Assembly (NCBI RefSeq): GCF_902506495.1
Contig: NZ_LR733267.1
Coordinates: 496,001-560,000 of the forward strand
Length of the DNA stretch: 64,000 bases
DNA from: Pseudomonas sp. 8O
GTDB taxonomy: Bacteria; Pseudomonadota; Gammaproteobacteria; Pseudomonadales; Pseudomonadaceae
Direction: 5' to 3'
The translations under genes and the position numbers were made by a program. Positions within the stretch are counted from its first letter, which is position 1. Each line of letters opens with the position of its first letter. The notes under the pieces are model-generated. The model did not search any database. It was not told the origin of the DNA and worked only from the letters and a program-made list of their open reading frames with translations. Of the stretch, positions 17,958 to 26,339 are shown piece by piece.

Positions 17958-18023
17958 GAAAGCATCCGTCGGAAAAGAGTGGGCATATCTTAGGTTCTTC
18001 GCATAGTTTGGGGAACGTCCGGG

Positions 18024-18717
18024 TTGACACCGGACTGGCAATTACGTGTCAGCTGTCGATGACCTGGCACTCTCCGTTAGCGTGTCGTCTGATCTGATGG
18101 GTTTCGCCCCTTACGGGCGACTCACTTTCTTTGCTTGTGCAAAGAAAGTAAGCAAAGAAACACACCCCTACATACGGCCCCGGCTACGCCGGGGTTCCCT
18201 CGCTCCATCACCGTTACAGGGGCACGCCGAGAAGGGCCATCCCTGGCCCATCACGGCTCTCGCGGCATCCATGCCGCTCAACCCCTTCCACGGCGATTCC
18301 ACTCGGCCTCCTGAAGGGGATTTGGGCGTCGTCTGTGAGATCGCGCTTCAAGAGCAAAAGCCAAACGCTACCGACTTTGATCTTCCAGAGATTTCGCAAG
18401 CTCGCGGCCCGGTCCCCTTCAGGAGGCCGAGTGGAGGTGTTGCGTAGAGGAGCGCGCCGCATGGATGCGGCGAGATACCGATGGCGGCCCCACCTAAAGG
18501 GCCAGGGATGGCCCTTGCAAGCCGGCCCCCGGAGCGGCGCCGGAGCGAGGAAACGCAGCGAAGCGAAGTAACAGCCGCAGGCTGGCCCGCAGGGTGAGCG
18601 CTGCGAATCAAGGTGTGGCGCCCGTAAGGGGCGCAACCCAAACGCTCAGTGGACTCGGTAACGGATAATGCTAAGCCCGTGAGCAAGACGCACACAAACT
18701 TGCCAGTCCGGTGTCAA
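18024..18717. repeat. Long imperfect inverted repeat (about 690 bp)
   Basis: The outer ends are a perfect 18-bp inverted repeat, TTGACACCGGACTGGCAA at 18024-18041 and its complement at 18700-18717. Moving inward, both arms share the same ordered blocks: a CGCCCCTTACGGGCG palindrome, CCTCGCTCC, AAGGGCCATCCCTGGCCC, a GCATCCATGC palindrome, and CTCGGCCTCCTGAAGGGGA (18304-18322 and its complement near 18413-18432), around a unique centre of about 90 bp. The left arm also has hairpins CTTTCTTTGC/GCAAAGAAAG at 18125-18148 and CCCCGGC/GCCGGGG near 18179. ORFs inside have no protein character. It fills most of the 865-bp gap between the VF530 gene and putP. Confidence 0.85.
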
Positions 18718-18772
18718 GCGTACCCGCCCCGCGAAAATGCGGAGAACCATATCTTAGAGCCCCCATAGCGAA

Positions 18773-18805
18773 AAAGGCGATGACTGCCGAGCAGTCATCG
18801 CCTTT
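18773..18805 (-). terminator. Terminator of putP
   Basis: A perfect 15-bp stem AAAGGCGATGACTGC / GCAGTCATCGCCTTT with a 3-base loop. On the minus strand it is followed by a T-run, 18 bases after the putP stop. Confidence 0.92.
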
Positions 18806-18822
18806 GGGTCACGCCGGCAAGG

Positions 18823-20307
18823 TTACGCCGACTTGTATTCGCTCTCGGCCTTGTCGAAGCGGTTCAGCATCGACTGGCTCGGCGCCTGACCGATACGGCT
18901 GAAGATAACGATGGCCAGGGTAGCGAGGATGAAGCCCGGAATGATCTCGTACAGACCCAGACCGATCCAGTTTTTCCACACGATCACGGTGGCGGCACCG
19001 ACCAGCATGCCAGCCAGGGCGCCATTGCGGGTCATGCCCTTCCACAGCAGAGACAGAATGACCACCGGACCGAACGCAGCGCCGAAACCGGCCCAGGCGT
19101 AGGACACCAGGCCCAGGACGCGGTTGTCCGGGTTGGCCGCCAGGGCGATGGCGATCAACGCGACCAGCAGCACCATGGCGCGGCCGACCCAGACCAGCTC
19201 GGTCTGCGAAGCGTCTTTACGCAGGAAGGCCTTGTAGAAGTCTTCGGTCAGCGCACTGGAGCACACCAGCAGTTGGCAGCTCAGGGTGCTCATCACCGCA
19301 GCCAGGATGGCGGACAGCAGGATACCGGCGATCCAGGGGTTGAACAGCAGCTTGGCCAACTCGATGAACACGCGCTCCGGGTTCTCGGCGACCGGACCAG
19401 CCACTTCCGGGTGCGCCGCGAAGTAGGCGATACCGAAGAAACCTACGGCAACGGCCCCCGCCAGGGTCAGGATCATCCAGGTCATCGAGATACGGCGAGC
19501 AGCCGGGATCGACTTGACCGAATCGGCCGCCATGAAGCGCGCCAGGATATGCGGCTGGCCGAAGTAGCCCAGACCCCAGGCCATCAGCGAGATCACACCC
19601 ACGAAGGTGGCGCCCTTGAGCATATCGAAGTTGGTGGCGTCGACCGCCTCGATGGCCACCATGGCCGGATCGAAGCCACCGGTGGCGATCATCACCACGA
19701 TCGGGGTGAGGATGAGGGCGAAGATCATCAGCGTGGCTTGCACGGTATCGGTCCAGCTGACCGCCAGGAAGCCGCCGATGAAGGTGTAGGCAATGGTCGC
19801 TGCAGCGCCGGCCCACAGCGCAGTCTCGTAGGACATGCCGAAGGTGCTTTCGAACAGGCGAGCACCGGCCACTACACCGGACGCGCAGTAGATGGTGAAG
19901 AACACCAGGATCACCAGCGCCGAGAAGATGCGCAGGATGCGGCTGTTGTCTTCGAAGCGATTGGTGAAGTAGTCGGGCAGGGTCAGGGCGTTGCCGTTGT
20001 GCTCGGTCTGCACGCGCAGACGACCGGCGACGAACAACCAGTTCAGGTAGGCGCCGATGACCAGGCCAATGGCGATCCAGCTTTCGGAAATGCCGGCGAC
20101 GAAGATCGCGCCCGGCAAGCCCATGAGCAGCCAGCCGCTCATGTCGGAGGCGCCGGCGGACAACGCGGTAACGAAGCTACCGAGGCTGCGGCCACCCAGG
20201 ATGTAGTCGGAAAGGTTCTTGGTACGCAGATAGGCGATCAGGCCGATCAGCACCATGGCTGCGATGTACACCACGAAGGTGACGAGCATTGGAGTACTAG
20301 CTGTCAT
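18823..20307 (-). CDS. putP: Sodium/proline symporter
   Basis: A 494-residue sodium:solute symporter (SSS family) with about 13 membrane helices that imports proline with Na+. Signature segments are YILGGRSLGSFVTALSAGASDMSGWLLMGLPGA (family signature start, abbreviated by position 35-68), RRISMTWMILTLAGAVAVG, and the Na+-site region STLSCQLLVCSSALTEDFYK. Start at ATG 20307 (MTASTPML) after GAGGGGAG; an in-frame reading further up to 20535 is not needed. The proline dehydrogenase gene putA is not in the window. A palindrome-rich upstream region suggests regulated expression. Confidence 0.96.
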   Translation of the reverse strand: MTASTPMLVTFVVYIAAMVLIGLIAYLRTKNLSDYILGGRSLGSFVTALSAGASDMSGWLLMGLPGAIFVAGISESWIAIGLVIGAYLNWLFVAGRLRVQTEHNGNALTLPDYFTNRFEDNSRILRIFSALVILVFFTIYCASGVVAGARLFESTFGMSYETALWAGAAATIAYTFIGGFLAVSWTDTVQATLMIFALILTPIVVMIATGGFDPAMVAIEAVDATNFDMLKGATFVGVISLMAWGLGYFGQPHILARFMAADSVKSIPAARRISMTWMILTLAGAVAVGFFGIAYFAAHPEVAGPVAENPERVFIELAKLLFNPWIAGILLSAILAAVMSTLSCQLLVCSSALTEDFYKAFLRKDASQTELVWVGRAMVLLVALIAIALAANPDNRVLGLVSYAWAGFGAAFGPVVILSLLWKGMTRNGALAGMLVGAATVIVWKNWIGLGLYEIIPGFILATLAIVIFSRIGQAPSQSMLNRFDKAESEYKSA

Positions 20308-20776
20308 TTTGGGGGGCTCCCCTCTCGTTTGTTGTTCTCGGGCACCGTGCCCTGATTGGCAAAGTGCACCCGCTTTTGCGGATGCGGGGCTCCGGTCTCT
20401 CTTCCTCGTCACACCGATATCGAGTGGGCACGATCGAGGCAGATACCGGTGCAGTGAAACCTCCACCACCTCGTCACTGCATCGGCAAGTGCCTGGGCAC
20501 TTTCCCTGACCTCCCTGGCTTGCGCCTGCGGCCACCGAATCGCGTTACCACCACAGTTCGACTGCAAGAACCTCTCTTATCGGTCTAGCCCAGCAATGCT
20601 GGTCTGACCAATAGACGCAGACAAAAACGGTCGTAACGAAAGTGAAGGGCGGAATTTAGTGGCAGAAGCGAGCGGGCTTCTTGCTGAAAGCTCTGGAGTT
20701 TTTACAGAAATCTCCGACTCGGGGAACTTCCGGCAAACAGCTGTTTCGGCCCTCCGCCGATAACCTGATCGCTCGA
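20308..20776. other. 469-bp region upstream of putP
   Basis: Contains the putP promoter and the 3' flank of the DUF482 gene. Two short palindromes are visible: GGGCAC-C-GTGCCC at 20340-20352 and AAGTGCC-TG-GGCACTT at 20487-20502, with a related AAAGTGCAC near 20361. No gene is seen. Confidence 0.5.
20487..20502. promoter_or_regulatory. Palindrome upstream of putP, possible operator
   Basis: Perfect AAGTGCC-TG-GGCACTT dyad about 180 bases from the putP start. The half-site AAGTGC recurs near 20361. The binding protein is unknown. Confidence 0.3.
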
Positions 20777-21910
20777 TCAGCCGTTGTCGGGCTGGCGAAA
20801 AGGCAGATAGCTTCGCGCCTCTTGCGCGTAAACCCGCACGCCAGAGCGCTCCTGCGCGAGAAAATCGACAACGGCAGCATGCAGTCCCGGGTGACGAAGA
20901 TAGTGCCAAGAGCGGGTGAGAACCGGCTCGAAGCCCCGGATCAGTTTGTGCTCGCCCTGCGCCCCGGCATCAAAGCGCTGCAGACCTTCGGCGATGGCCA
21001 GCTCCATGCCCTGATAGAAGCAGGTTTCGAAATGCAGCCGGTCGAATTCGGCCAGACAACCCCAATAGCGGCCATAGAAGGTCTCGCCATCGACCAGACT
21101 GAAGGCCATGGCCAGCGCGCGGCCATGCTGCGTGGCGAACACCACCCGAATCATCTCGGGCATACGTTCGGCCAGCAGGCTGAAAAAGTCCCGCGTCAGA
21201 TAAGGCGCCTGGCCACGCACGTGGTAGGTATTGGCGTAGCAGTGATAGACGAAATCCCAGTCTGCCTCGCTCAACTCATGGCCCAGGCGCCTGTCGAACT
21301 CGATGCCCTGCCCCGCCACCTGCTCACGCTCCTTGCGCATCTGCTTGCGCTTGCGCGAGCTGAGCGCATCGAGAAAGTCCTGGAAATCCCGGTAACCCCG
21401 ATTGTGCCAATGGAACTGGCAACCCAAGCGCTCCAGCCACCCCGGTCGTTGCGCCATCACGGCATCACAGGCCGGGCTGGTGAAATTAATGTGCAGGCTC
21501 GACAAGGCTTCCTGGCTCAATCCGGCTGTCAGCGCGTCAAGCAACTCCCCGGCCGCATGGACATCACCCAGCAAGCGCGCCCCGCTCACCGGGGAGAACG
21601 GCACAGCGCCCAGCAGTTTTGGGTAGTAGCCGATACCGGCGCGCCGGCAAGCATCGGCCCAGGCATGGTCGAACACGTATTCGCCGTAGGAGTGCTGCTT
21701 CAGATAAGCCGGCAATGCTGCCTGCACCTTGCCGTGCTCATCGCACCAAAGCCGGTGCGAGGGCTGCCATCCACTGCGGCCACCGACGCTGCCGCTGTCC
21801 TCCAGCGCACTGAGAAAGGCATGACGCAGAAAGGGTTGTGGCTGTATCAGCAGCCCATCCCAGACGTCGGCGGGTAACGCTTGAAGCGAGTCGATGATGG
21901 TGAGGGGCAT
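20777..21910 (-). CDS. FemAB/GNAT-like protein of the DUF482 family
   Basis: A 377-residue cytosolic protein of the DUF482 (peptidoglycan biosynthesis/recognition, FemAB-like) group. Features are PFLRHAFLSALEDSGSVG at the start, YGEYVFDHAWADAC, SSLHINF, the basic LSSRKRKQMRKERE helix and the acyl-CoA-type core EMIRVVFATQHGRALAMAFSL with TFYGRYWGC. A transferase acting on an amino-acyl or acyl donor is suggested by fold only; substrate unknown. Start at ATG 21910 (MPLTIID) rather than the TTG at 21952. It is divergent from the pyrophosphatase gene. Confidence 0.85.
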   Translation of the reverse strand: MPLTIIDSLQALPADVWDGLLIQPQPFLRHAFLSALEDSGSVGGRSGWQPSHRLWCDEHGKVQAALPAYLKQHSYGEYVFDHAWADACRRAGIGYYPKLLGAVPFSPVSGARLLGDVHAAGELLDALTAGLSQEALSSLHINFTSPACDAVMAQRPGWLERLGCQFHWHNRGYRDFQDFLDALSSRKRKQMRKEREQVAGQGIEFDRRLGHELSEADWDFVYHCYANTYHVRGQAPYLTRDFFSLLAERMPEMIRVVFATQHGRALAMAFSLVDGETFYGRYWGCLAEFDRLHFETCFYQGMELAIAEGLQRFDAGAQGEHKLIRGFEPVLTRSWHYLRHPGLHAAVVDFLAQERSGVRVYAQEARSYLPFRQPDNG

Positions 21911-22008
21911 GAACTGAATCCCAGAAGCCAGACTGCAATATATCTCTAACAAGGCGCCGGCATGATGGCTGCCGGCTTATTACCCCCTCAATCTTCTCGG
22001 GAGTCATC

Positions 22009-22614
22009 ATGCGTAAATCACTGCTTGCCCTCGGCGTTGCCATCAGCTTCGTTGCTCCCAGCGCCCTCGCAGCGCCTGGTATCGTTCATCCCTTCCATGC
22101 CGCGCAGGCAAAAGACGCACCGAATGAAGTGCACATGGCAGTCGAGATTCCAGCCGGCAGCATCACCAAATACGAGATCAACGAGGAGGGCCTGGTTTTC
22201 GTCGACCGTTTCCAGTCGATGCCGGTTGCCTATCCAGCCAACTATGGCTCGCTGCCACGCACCCTGGGTGGCGACGGTGATCCGCTCGATGCGCTGGTAC
22301 TCACCCGCGAAGCGCTGCATCCAGGCGTGCTGATCAAGTTCCGCCCGGTCGCGGTGCTGAGAATGATCGATGGTGGGGAGGCGGACGAGAAGATCATCGG
22401 TGTCCCCAGCAGTGATGTCGATCCGACTTACGACAAGATCCTCGATGTCGATGACCTGCCGCTGATTGAACGCCAGCGCATCGAAGCGTTCTTTCGCGTC
22501 TACAAGCAGTTGCCGGAAGGTCGCAAGAAAGTCGAACTCAATGGCTACGGCAATGCAGCCGAGGCACGACAGCTTATCGAAGAAGCACTGAAGCGTTTCC
22601 AGAAGCAAAACTGA
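22009..22614 (+). CDS. Exported family I inorganic pyrophosphatase
   Basis: A 201-residue pyrophosphatase that splits PPi into two phosphates. The active-site signature GDGDPLDALVL, YPANYGSLPRT and DVDPTYDKILDVDDLP are intact metal ligands of family I. Unlike the cytosolic enzyme it starts with a clear Sec signal peptide (MRKSLLALGVAISFVAPSALA, cleavage near residue 21), so it acts in the periplasm. It is monocistronic with its own terminator and is convergent with an OprO/OprP-type porin, suggesting periplasmic use of imported pyrophosphate. Start follows a good GGGAG. Confidence 0.92.
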   Translation: MRKSLLALGVAISFVAPSALAAPGIVHPFHAAQAKDAPNEVHMAVEIPAGSITKYEINEEGLVFVDRFQSMPVAYPANYGSLPRTLGGDGDPLDALVLTREALHPGVLIKFRPVAVLRMIDGGEADEKIIGVPSSDVDPTYDKILDVDDLPLIERQRIEAFFRVYKQLPEGRKKVELNGYGNAAEARQLIEEALKRFQKQN

Positions 22615-22629
22615 TCGCAGTGGTCAGAG

Positions 22630-22656
22630 AGCCCCAGCAGGTCTGGGGCTTTTTTG
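22630..22656 (+). terminator. Terminator of the pyrophosphatase gene
   Basis: AGCCCCAG / CTGGGGCT stem with a 5-base loop followed by seven Ts. Confidence 0.9.
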
Positions 22657-22722
22657 TTCAGTTGAAATGTGTGGCGAATGAAATGGCGATGTTTTCGGTT
22701 ACATGGCGCCAAGCTGGAAACA

Positions 22723-22749
22723 ATAAAAAACCCCGCACAAGGCGGGGTT
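22723..22749 (-). terminator. Terminator of the OprO/P-type porin gene
   Basis: On the minus strand AACCCCGC / GCGGGGTT with loop CTTGT followed by TTTT, 22 bases after the stop. Confidence 0.9.
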
Positions 22750-22771
22750 CAAAGGAGCAATCAGGTATTAC

Positions 22772-24070
22772 TTAGAACGCATACTGAGCACGGAAGACCA
22801 TGCCGTCACCGTCGTCGTCGCCATTGGCGTTGGTGGAGTTGTCGACCTTGGCCTTGACGTAGACACCGCTGATCTTGACGGCGTCGTTGACGTACCAGTT
22901 GACACCCAGGTTGTGGACCTTGGCTTCGATGTCACTGATAGCTGCACGAGCACCGTTATCATCGTCTACCGACAGGTGGTCATAGCGGTAGAAAAGTTCC
23001 CAGGCGCCAATCTGCTTGTTGCTGGGCTTGATGCTGTCGAACTTGCCGAGCTTGTAGCCACGGGCTTCACCGGTAAGGGTGTACGCCACCTGAGCGTAGT
23101 AGCCATCACCTTCGATATCGTCGAAGGCAGCGCTGTCAGCTTCCATTTCACGCTTGATGTATTCGCCTTGAATCGAGAACGGGCCCATGGCGAATGCGGC
23201 TTCAACACCGAGGGCGCTATCGTTGTCGTAGGAGCCTGCCGGCGAAACGTTGGTACCACCCAGAACCAGACGGTTGCCGTTGGTACCCGCATCGTTACCA
23301 CCGCTGGTGCTCACGCCACGCATGCCCATACGGCTGCGAATACGGGCGTCGAACGCGGTGTCGGAGAGGTCACGCTGGGCGTAGTTGACACCGAAGTGCA
23401 GAACGTTGCCGGCTTCGTGCATCGGAGCGAAAACACCGCGTAGGTTGAATTGCTTGGTGCTTTCACCATCGACGTCGTTCTGGTCCTTGGCACTCAGACC
23501 GAAGGAACCGTACAGCGAATCACCTGCGCTGCCAGAAACCTGAATACCCAGACCGTTCTGGTGGGCGTTGGCCCAGTCAACCAGATCGTAAGCAGCGTTA
23601 CGCTCCTGAGCAGTCACCCACTTGGAGCTCGTGGCTTTTTCAAGACCGAATTCAGGGTCGAAACGACCTACCTTTATGGAGACCGGAGCGAAACCGTTGT
23701 AGGCGATGGAAGCTTCGTCGAAGTAACCATCTTCAGAGCTGCCGGCGTTGTGAGAGAAATCGTAGCTGAAGGTGTAAGCCCAGTCCTTGTAGACATAGCC
23801 CGACAGCTCGAGGAAAGCGCGGCGGAAGTAGGCAGCATCGGCGTTGTCACCGTTCACGGTATAGATGCCGTCGAAGGTGCTGTAGTCTGCTTGCAGACGG
23901 CCGCCAATTTTGAAACCGAACTGCTTGTCGGTGGTACCGACTTCCAGACCGCCTTTGGTCTTGATCACGATATCGGCGCCGTCAGTGGTGACAGTACCGG
24001 CGAAAGCCTGGGCGGAAACGGCCAGAGCCAGGGCGCTGGCTACGAAACCGGCGAAGTGCTTACGGATCAT
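22772..24070 (-). CDS. OprO/OprP-type phosphate or polyphosphate porin
   Basis: A 432-residue precursor of a 16-strand trimeric anion-selective porin. Signal peptide about 1-24 (ending AQAFA). Family motifs include DGADIVIKTKGGLEVGTTD, FGFKIGGRLQADYS, AYFRRAFLELSGYVYKDWAY, IKVGRFDPEFGLEKATSS and C-terminal NGDDDGDGMVFRAQYAF with the terminal Phe needed for outer-membrane assembly. OprP and OprO of P. aeruginosa pass phosphate and pyro/polyphosphate under phosphate limitation. Which of the two substrates is favoured here cannot be read by eye. Start at 24070 follows AGGGGA. A partial PhoB box lies about 110-125 bases upstream. Confidence 0.92.
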   Translation of the reverse strand: MIRKHFAGFVASALALAVSAQAFAGTVTTDGADIVIKTKGGLEVGTTDKQFGFKIGGRLQADYSTFDGIYTVNGDNADAAYFRRAFLELSGYVYKDWAYTFSYDFSHNAGSSEDGYFDEASIAYNGFAPVSIKVGRFDPEFGLEKATSSKWVTAQERNAAYDLVDWANAHQNGLGIQVSGSAGDSLYGSFGLSAKDQNDVDGESTKQFNLRGVFAPMHEAGNVLHFGVNYAQRDLSDTAFDARIRSRMGMRGVSTSGGNDAGTNGNRLVLGGTNVSPAGSYDNDSALGVEAAFAMGPFSIQGEYIKREMEADSAAFDDIEGDGYYAQVAYTLTGEARGYKLGKFDSIKPSNKQIGAWELFYRYDHLSVDDDNGARAAISDIEAKVHNLGVNWYVNDAVKISGVYVKAKVDNSTNANGDDDGDGMVFRAQYAF

Positions 24071-24175
24071 CGAGAAATTCCCCTGTTGGACTTTTAGTGT
24101 TGAAAACACCCGAGCTATTGGCTCGTTCGTGCTGGGGGAATCTTGGCGAGGGGTTATTTCAGCTCAGTTGCTGAT

Positions 24176-24195
24176 ATATAAAGATTTGATGACAG
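24176..24195 (-). promoter_or_regulatory. Partial Pho box before the porin
   Basis: Minus strand reads CTGTCATCAAATCTTTATAT. The first half-site CTGTCAT is exact and is followed by AAAT, as in the PhoB consensus; the second half (CTTTATA) is degraded and displaced by one base. The porin family is normally PhoB-controlled. Confidence 0.4.
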
Positions 24196-24228
24196 CGGAA
24201 CTTTTTACTTCCGATACTTATAAGAAGA

Positions 24229-24561
24229 TCAGGAGGCATGCAGCCGCGGTCCCAGCAGGATGATGGTGGCGCCTGCCAGGCACAGCGCAGCGCCTAACCA
24301 GTCGCTGAGCATCGGCCGGGTCTTTTCGATCAGCGCCAGCCACACCAGCGAAGCGACGATATACACACCGCCATAGGCGGCATAGGCGCGACCGGCGAAC
24401 GAGGCTTCGACGCGGGTCAGAATCAGGCTGAACAGCGCCAGGCTGAGCAATCCAGGCAGCACCCACCAGGCACTGCGATCGAGCCGCAGCCACATCCAGA
24501 AGGCGTAGCAACCGGCGATCTCGAACAAGGCCGCCAGCAGGAACCATAGATAGTTGATCAT
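24229..24561 (-). CDS. YnfA/UPF0060 small membrane protein
   Basis: A 110-residue inner-membrane protein with four helices of the YnfA family, a small-multidrug-resistance relative: LWFLLAALFEIAGCYAFWMWLRL, AAYGGVYIVASLVWL and DWLGAALCLAGATIILLGPR. An efflux role is known only loosely for the family. It follows the conserved hypothetical gene by 9 bases and is probably co-transcribed with it. Confidence 0.93.
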   Translation of the reverse strand: MINYLWFLLAALFEIAGCYAFWMWLRLDRSAWWVLPGLLSLALFSLILTRVEASFAGRAYAAYGGVYIVASLVWLALIEKTRPMLSDWLGAALCLAGATIILLGPRLHAS

Positions 24562-24570
24562 GCTCGCTCC

Positions 24571-24999
24571 CTAACCACGCAAGGCACCCTCGCGCTCCCA
24601 GGCGCAGCGCACACGCAGCCCACCCTCCTGCGGGCTGTGAAACCCGCTATCGGACTCCCAGCGGAAGGTGTGCGTGCCATTGAGCTCGGTTTCCAGGTGC
24701 ACCACCGCGCTGGCCCAGTACAGGCGCTTGAGCAGCGCCTCGAAGGCTTCGATCCACAGGTTCCACTCGTACTCGATCGCGCCATAGCTGGCGCCGAAGT
24801 GGATCACCTGGGTCTGGTACAAGCCGGCACCGGGCAAGTCACAGAAGGAGAACATCTCGCGACCAAGAAACGGCCAGAGCTCGCCGGCCGGCAACTCGGC
24901 CAGCACGCCATGATTGGTTTCACGGCGCAGGCGACGCAACTCGGGATCATCCGAGGGCCAGTCGCGGATGCAGCCATAGACGATGGATTCGGACTCCAC
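24571..24999 (-). CDS. Conserved hypothetical protein
   Basis: A 142-residue soluble acidic protein rich in Trp, with no signal peptide. Recognisable segments are VYGCIRDWPSDDPELRRLR at the start and FGASYGAIEYEWNLWIEAFE in the middle. I know no function. It sits between the MFS transporter gene and ynfA on the same strand; the same pairing is found in other Pseudomonas as I recall. Confidence 0.8.
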   Translation of the reverse strand: MESESIVYGCIRDWPSDDPELRRLRRETNHGVLAELPAGELWPFLGREMFSFCDLPGAGLYQTQVIHFGASYGAIEYEWNLWIEAFEALLKRLYWASAVVHLETELNGTHTFRWESDSGFHSPQEGGLRVRCAWEREGALRG

Positions 25000-25072
25000 A
25001 CCGGCACTCCTGAAAAAGCAGAACGCCTTCTAACACAGCACGCCTGGGCAAGAAAGGAACTGCTGCCAATTC

Positions 25073-26233
25073 TCACCGCTGCCGGCGGTTACGCCCCAGC
25101 AGCCAGGCCACCAGCGTCATCACCAGAGCCAGTGCGGTGAGTACCGCGAACGGCAGGCGGTAGCTGCCGGACAGATCACGTGCCAGCCCGGTGAGAATGG
25201 GCGTCAGGCAGCCCAGGCTGTAACCGGTGAACAGCATCATCGCCGTCCAGCGGCTGACGGCCAGTGGTGAGCCGGCTTCGTACAGCGGCAGCACCAGCGA
25301 CAAGGCGAAGGAACCGCCCAGCGAGAAGCCCAGGATCACCGCCCATAATTCAGGCAGCAGACGCGGCATGAAGGTGACCATCGCCAGGCAACCACAGGTG
25401 ACCGCCCCACACGCCAGCAGCAGTGGATAGCGCGCATTGTAGCGCTGCGCCACCCAGGGCAGCAGAAACGAGCTGGGTAGCCCCATGAGCATGGCAAGAC
25501 TGAGCAGCGAGTTGCTGCGCAGCATGCTCAGCCCGGCTTCGTGATAGCGCGCTACCGCCCAGGTCGCGATGGCATAGAACAAGCCCGCCTGAATGGCGAA
25601 GAAGCAGCTGATCAGCCAGGCGCGTGGCTGCCGCCAGGGCAAACCACCGCCCTCCTGCTCGTCAGCAGCGCTGGCCTGATTGGGTAACCACAGCCAAAGC
25701 ATCACCCCGAACAACGCAGGCGCGGCCCACACCGCCAGCCCCAGGTGCCAGGCATCGCCAAACAGCGCCGTAGCCGGAGCCGTGAGCACCGCACCGCCAG
25801 CACCGCCGATGGCCATGCCCAGTGAGTACCAGCCCACCACACGGCCCATCTGGCTGGCGAAGTGACGCTTGATGAAGCCCGACAACAAAGGCCCGGCAAC
25901 CGCGATGGCGGCTCCCAAAGCGATGGCACTGCCGATCAGCACCACGCTCTGGTGCGCAGCCAGACGCGCCAGCAGCGCCAGGCCAATAAGCCCAAGGCAA
26001 AGCACGATGGTGCGTTCAAGACCCCAGCGCATCGCCAGGCGCGGCGCCAAGGGCGCGAGCAGGCCCATGCACAGCACCGGCAAGGCCGTGGTCAGGCTGA
26101 TGAAACTGCGGCTCAGCGACAGCTCCGAAGCGATGCGCTCGATCAGCGGCGCGAGGGAAGTGATGCCGGGGCGCAAATTGATCGCCGCCAGCACCAGGGC
26201 CACCAGCAACAGGGCCCGAGGGACAGGTTTCAC
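25073..26233 (-). CDS. CynX/NimT-family MFS transporter
   Basis: A 386-residue inner-membrane transporter with 12 predicted helices. The start LVALVLAAINLRPGITSLAPLI is the strong signature of the CynX/NimT (cyanate, 2-nitroimidazole) branch of the major facilitator superfamily, followed by the loop RLAMRWGLERTIV. The substrate cannot be assigned. Start at ATG 26233. Neighbouring genes are on the same strand but separated by 73 and 100 bp, so it may be its own transcript. Confidence 0.9.
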   Translation of the reverse strand: MKPVPRALLLVALVLAAINLRPGITSLAPLIERIASELSLSRSFISLTTALPVLCMGLLAPLAPRLAMRWGLERTIVLCLGLIGLALLARLAAHQSVVLIGSAIALGAAIAVAGPLLSGFIKRHFASQMGRVVGWYSLGMAIGGAGGAVLTAPATALFGDAWHLGLAVWAAPALFGVMLWLWLPNQASAADEQEGGGLPWRQPRAWLISCFFAIQAGLFYAIATWAVARYHEAGLSMLRSNSLLSLAMLMGLPSSFLLPWVAQRYNARYPLLLACGAVTCGCLAMVTFMPRLLPELWAVILGFSLGGSFALSLVLPLYEAGSPLAVSRWTAMMLFTGYSLGCLTPILTGLARDLSGSYRLPFAVLTALALVMTLVAWLLGRNRRQR

Positions 26234-26283
26234 GAGTTATCCGAGGTCATTACGGCAGGCAGGCCGGGGCGGCCACCCTACCC

Positions 26284-26339
26284 CTGCAGGCCATGCCAGG
26301 CAAGCCTGCAGGTGCAAATAGCTGACCTTGTGGTCAGCT
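26284..26339 (-). terminator. Hairpins at the 3' end of the SDR gene
   Basis: Two perfect 8-bp stems: CTGCAGGC/GCCTGCAG (26284-26311) and AGCTGACC-TTGT-GGTCAGCT (26320-26339). The second overlaps the stop codon of the SDR gene. Neither has a long T-run, so termination is plausible but not certain. Confidence 0.5.

Noticed and set aside
18046..18695. Several ORFs of 60-140 codons within the long inverted repeat
   Set aside because: They read Pro/Arg/Ala-rich low-complexity text, appear in both arms in opposite frames and have no ribosome sites, as expected from repeat DNA.
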